Below are positions 61,849-64,000 of a stretch of 64,000 bases of DNA, piece after piece. Position numbers and translations under genes: made by a program. The notes beneath the pieces were generated by a model that was given only the letters and a program-made list of their open reading frames with translations, searched no databases and was not told the DNA's origin. The stretch is from Eubacteriaceae bacterium. GTDB taxonomy: Bacteria > Bacillota > Clostridia > Eubacteriales > Anaerofustaceae. Positions within the stretch are counted from its first letter, which is position 1, and every line of letters starts with the position of its first letter. The stretch is taken from contig WRIY01000001.1 of NCBI GenBank assembly GCA_009782515.1, positions 62,001 to 126,000 of the forward strand. Direction: 5' to 3'.

Positions 61849-62447
61849 AAAAAATTGTATGCTTTGCATCGGGAAACGGCACAAATTTCCAGTCTTTGAT
61901 TGACAGCGTGCATGCAAAGCACGCATTTATCATAGCCCTGATAACTGACAACCCCGAGGCCGGGGCGATAGCCAGGGCAAAAGAAGCAAACATTGCTGTG
62001 CATGCTTTCGACTACAGGCAAATGGGGCGGGAGGCTTTCGAACAAAAAACGATAGAGCTGCTTAGCGAGCTTGAGCCTGATCTCGCAGTGCTGTGCGGCT
62101 TTTTAAAGGCCTATCCTTCCGCGGCTATACAAAAGTGGCCAGCGATTAATATACACCCTTCATTGCTCCCGTCATTCTCCGGCAAAGGCATGTACGGCCT
62201 AAGAGTGCATGAGGCGGCTATAGATTACGGAGTAAAGGTCAGCGGGTGCAGCGTGCACTTTGTAACAGAAGAAATTGATGCGGGCCCGATAATCCTGCAA
62301 ATGCCTGTCGATGTATTGGAGCGCGACACGCCAGAAACGCTTCAAACGCGAATTCTTGAATATGAACATAAAGCTATTGTTAAGGCAGCAATGCTATTCT
62401 GTTCCGACAGGATAAAAATAAGCGGCAGAAGGGCAATCATAAGCTAA
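61845..62447 (+). CDS. purN: Phosphoribosylglycinamide formyltransferase
   Basis: A 200-residue folate-dependent formyltransferase. The N-terminus FASGNGTNFQSLIDSV binds the substrate phosphate. The catalytic triad region is INIHPSLLPSFSGKGMYG (Asn and His) with Asp in FVTEEIDAGPIILQ. Its ATG overlaps the purM stop. A 77-bp gap separates it from purH. Confidence 0.97.
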   Translation: MKKIVCFASGNGTNFQSLIDSVHAKHAFIIALITDNPEAGAIARAKEANIAVHAFDYRQMGREAFEQKTIELLSELEPDLAVLCGFLKAYPSAAIQKWPAINIHPSLLPSFSGKGMYGLRVHEAAIDYGVKVSGCSVHFVTEEIDAGPIILQMPVDVLERDTPETLQTRILEYEHKAIVKAAMLFCSDRIKISGRRAIIS

Positions 62448-62524
62448 AAGCCATAAATATTTGAAAGAGAGGTACGCGCATTGCCAAAAGCCTGCCACAG
62501 GCAGGCCGCTCTTGCGTGAAAGCG

Positions 62525-64000
62525 ATGAAAAAAAGAGCCTTAATAAGCGTCTATGACAAAAAAGGTGTGCTTGAACTGGCATCACGGCTCTCAAAGCTTG
62601 GCTTTGAGATACTATCAACCGGAGGCACCCTTGCCCTGCTCACAGAAGGCGGCATAAGCGCTGCAGCAGTCAGCGACATAACCAAATTCCCGGAATGCCT
62701 TGACGGCAGGGTAAAGACGCTGCACCCCTCCATTCACGGGGGGATACTTGCTGAGCGCGGCAAAGAATCCCATATGCGCCAGCTGGAAAGCCTAGGCATC
62801 GGAACAATTGATCTTGTTTTTGTAAACCTCTACCCTTTTGAAAAAGCTATTAAGCAGCAGGGCGCACAGGCAGCCGACGCTGTCGAGAACATAGACATAG
62901 GCGGGCCGGCAATGATACGCTCCGCTGCCAAAAACTATGAATACGTAGCAGTTGCTACAGACCCGTCCGATTACGGCGTAATACTCAGCGAGCTCGAAGA
63001 GACAGGGGAGGTTTCTCTGGCAACGCGCAAAAAGCTCGCAGCGAAAGCGTTTCAGCTAACTGCTTTCTACGACAGCCTCATTTCAAGGTATTTCTCAGAA
63101 GAGCTTTTCCCTGAATACTACACTATCGGGCTCAGAAAGCTTTACAGCCTGCGCTATGGCGAAAACCCGCACCAGTCAGCCTCTTTTTATGATGATCCGA
63201 TGGATGCGCAGGCAGGCATTGGCACAGCAGAGATTCTGTGGGGCAAAGAGCTCTCATACAACAATATTGCCGATGCAGACGCAGCAGTGGCAGCGGCCAT
63301 GGATTTTGCCGACATGCCCGCCTCTGCAAACATTAAGCACCAAAACCCTTGCGCTATAGCGGTAGGGGAGAGCATTGCACAGGCATACCAGAAGGCATAC
63401 GATGCCGATCCGGTTTCAATATACGGCGGCGTTGTCGCACTGACCAGGCCCGTTGGGCGGGAGTGCGCGGAGCTTTTGAACAAATCCTTTCTTGAAATTG
63501 TCATCGCCCCGGAATACAGCGAGGAAGCGCTCAGCATCTTGAAGCAGCGCGAAGATCTTCGCATTCTGCGCCTGAGCGCCCTTTCAGAGCAGGCAGCAGT
63601 GAGCGGCCTGCTGGCCAAAAAGGTGGCCGGAGGCATGCTGTTATCAGAGCATGACAGCGAAATCTACGCCTCCCTGTCCTACCCCACAAAAAGGCAGCCT
63701 ACCCCGCAGGAGCTGACTGATCTAATATTTGCGTTTAAGGCTGTTAAGCACGCCAAGTCAAATGCCATTACGCTGGCCAAAGACGGAGTCTTGGTCGGGT
63801 GCGGCCCGGGGCAGCCCAACCGCATAGGCTCCCTTGAGATTGCCGCAAGCATGGCAGGCGAGAGGGCAATAGGCTCGGTTATGGCTTCAGACGCTTTCTT
63901 CCCGTTTGACGATACTGTAAAAGCGGCTATAAAAGCAGGCGTGAGCGCAATAATTCAGCCGGGCGGCTCTAACAGGGACGAAGACTCTATAAAAGCAGCC
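62525..64000 (+). CDS. purH: Bifunctional AICAR formyltransferase / IMP cyclohydrolase, 3' end beyond the window
   Basis: Open frame of 492 codons running off the window edge; full-length PurH is about 510-530, so little is missing. The N-terminal MGS-like cyclohydrolase part has ALISVYDKKGVLELA, ILSTGGTLALL, GRVKTLHPSIHGGIL and LVFVNLYPFEKA. The transformylase part begins near residue 200 with LRYGENPHQSASFY, then IKHQNPCAIAVGES, SIYGGVVAL and a late DAFFPFDDTV. The normally conserved Gly after NPC is Ala. The ATG at 62525 has only a weak purine stretch ahead; an in-frame GTG lies three codons upstream. Confidence 0.95.
   Translation, partial: MKKRALISVYDKKGVLELASRLSKLGFEILSTGGTLALLTEGGISAAAVSDITKFPECLDGRVKTLHPSIHGGILAERGKESHMRQLESLGIGTIDLVFVNLYPFEKAIKQQGAQAADAVENIDIGGPAMIRSAAKNYEYVAVATDPSDYGVILSELEETGEVSLATRKKLAAKAFQLTAFYDSLISRYFSEELFPEYYTIGLRKLYSLRYGENPHQSASFYDDPMDAQAGIGTAEILWGKELSYNNIADADAAVAAAMDFADMPASANIKHQNPCAIAVGESIAQAYQKAYDADPVSIYGGVVALTRPVGRECAELLNKSFLEIVIAPEYSEEALSILKQREDLRILRLSALSEQAAVSGLLAKKVAGGMLLSEHDSEIYASLSYPTKRQPTPQELTDLIFAFKAVKHAKSNAITLAKDGVLVGCGPGQPNRIGSLEIAASMAGERAIGSVMASDAFFPFDDTVKAAIKAGVSAIIQPGGSNRDEDSIKAA

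Overview
The window reads as a chromosomal segment of a Gram-positive anaerobe of the Bacillota, most likely class Clostridia. This is inferred from a CIRCE/HrcA-controlled hrcA-grpE-dnaK-dnaJ cluster, strong purine-rich ribosome binding sites with frequent GTG and TTG starts, a clostripain-type lipoprotein, a 3D-domain secreted protein, a TagGH-like polysaccharide exporter, the single-chain PurL typical of clostridia, and a stand-alone corrinoid protein. Genus cannot be told from the sequence alone. No rRNA, tRNA or CRISPR array was recognised.

Layout. 1-8909: small cell-envelope and housekeeping genes (XpaC-like, 3D-domain protein, effector-binding protein, clostripain lipoprotein with a membrane-protein neighbour, YjbQ, VOC, Asp/Glu racemase). 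9445-18092: a CAP-domain secreted protein, a TlpA-like lipoprotein and a tightly overlapping surface-polysaccharide operon (two double-domain glycosyltransferases, ABC-2 permease, ATPase, UDP-GlcNAc 2-epimerase), ending against a convergent ogt. 18753-20155: a transposon graveyard, with a tnpB tail and a nearly full-length IS110 transposase broken by several frameshifts. 20685-24171: a small unknown protein, a nitroreductase and two secreted fibronectin-III-like proteins, one with a long Asn-Gly repeat. 24474-34617: two heterodimeric ABC exporter pairs in opposite orientation, with a decayed IS200/IS605 element, a pRiA4b-like protein and a GNAT enzyme between them. 34760-37986: an old-yellow-enzyme-type dienoyl-CoA reductase and a lytic transglycosylase. 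38119-43620: the heat-shock cluster and a PspC protein. 43756-48699: flavodoxin-like, effector-binding, CPBP protease, DUF4342, MerR plus methyltransferase, and a corrinoid protein. 48938-51954: three consecutive genes for unusual cysteine-rich or Cna-B-like proteins. 51960-56140: sbcDC. 56669 to the window end: purL-purE-purM-purN-purH, the last running off the edge.

How genes work together. The 10944-18092 genes would make a glycan in the cytoplasm and export it. The hrcA cluster has a complete sigma-A promoter and a perfect CIRCE operator. The pur genes cover five enzymes of IMP synthesis. Each ABC pair has one subunit with a degenerate catalytic site and one with a canonical Walker B, as in asymmetric heterodimeric exporters.

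The strongest candidate for an undescribed system is 48938-51954. Its first protein has about fifteen 14-residue units with a coiled-coil heptad pattern and cysteines in core positions, followed by eight 17-residue Cys-Cys units. The next protein carries a Cna-B-like domain with a cysteine-packed tail, and the third is a further Cna-B-like protein. Together they look like a disulfide-linked structural layer of the cell or spore surface. That role is inference.
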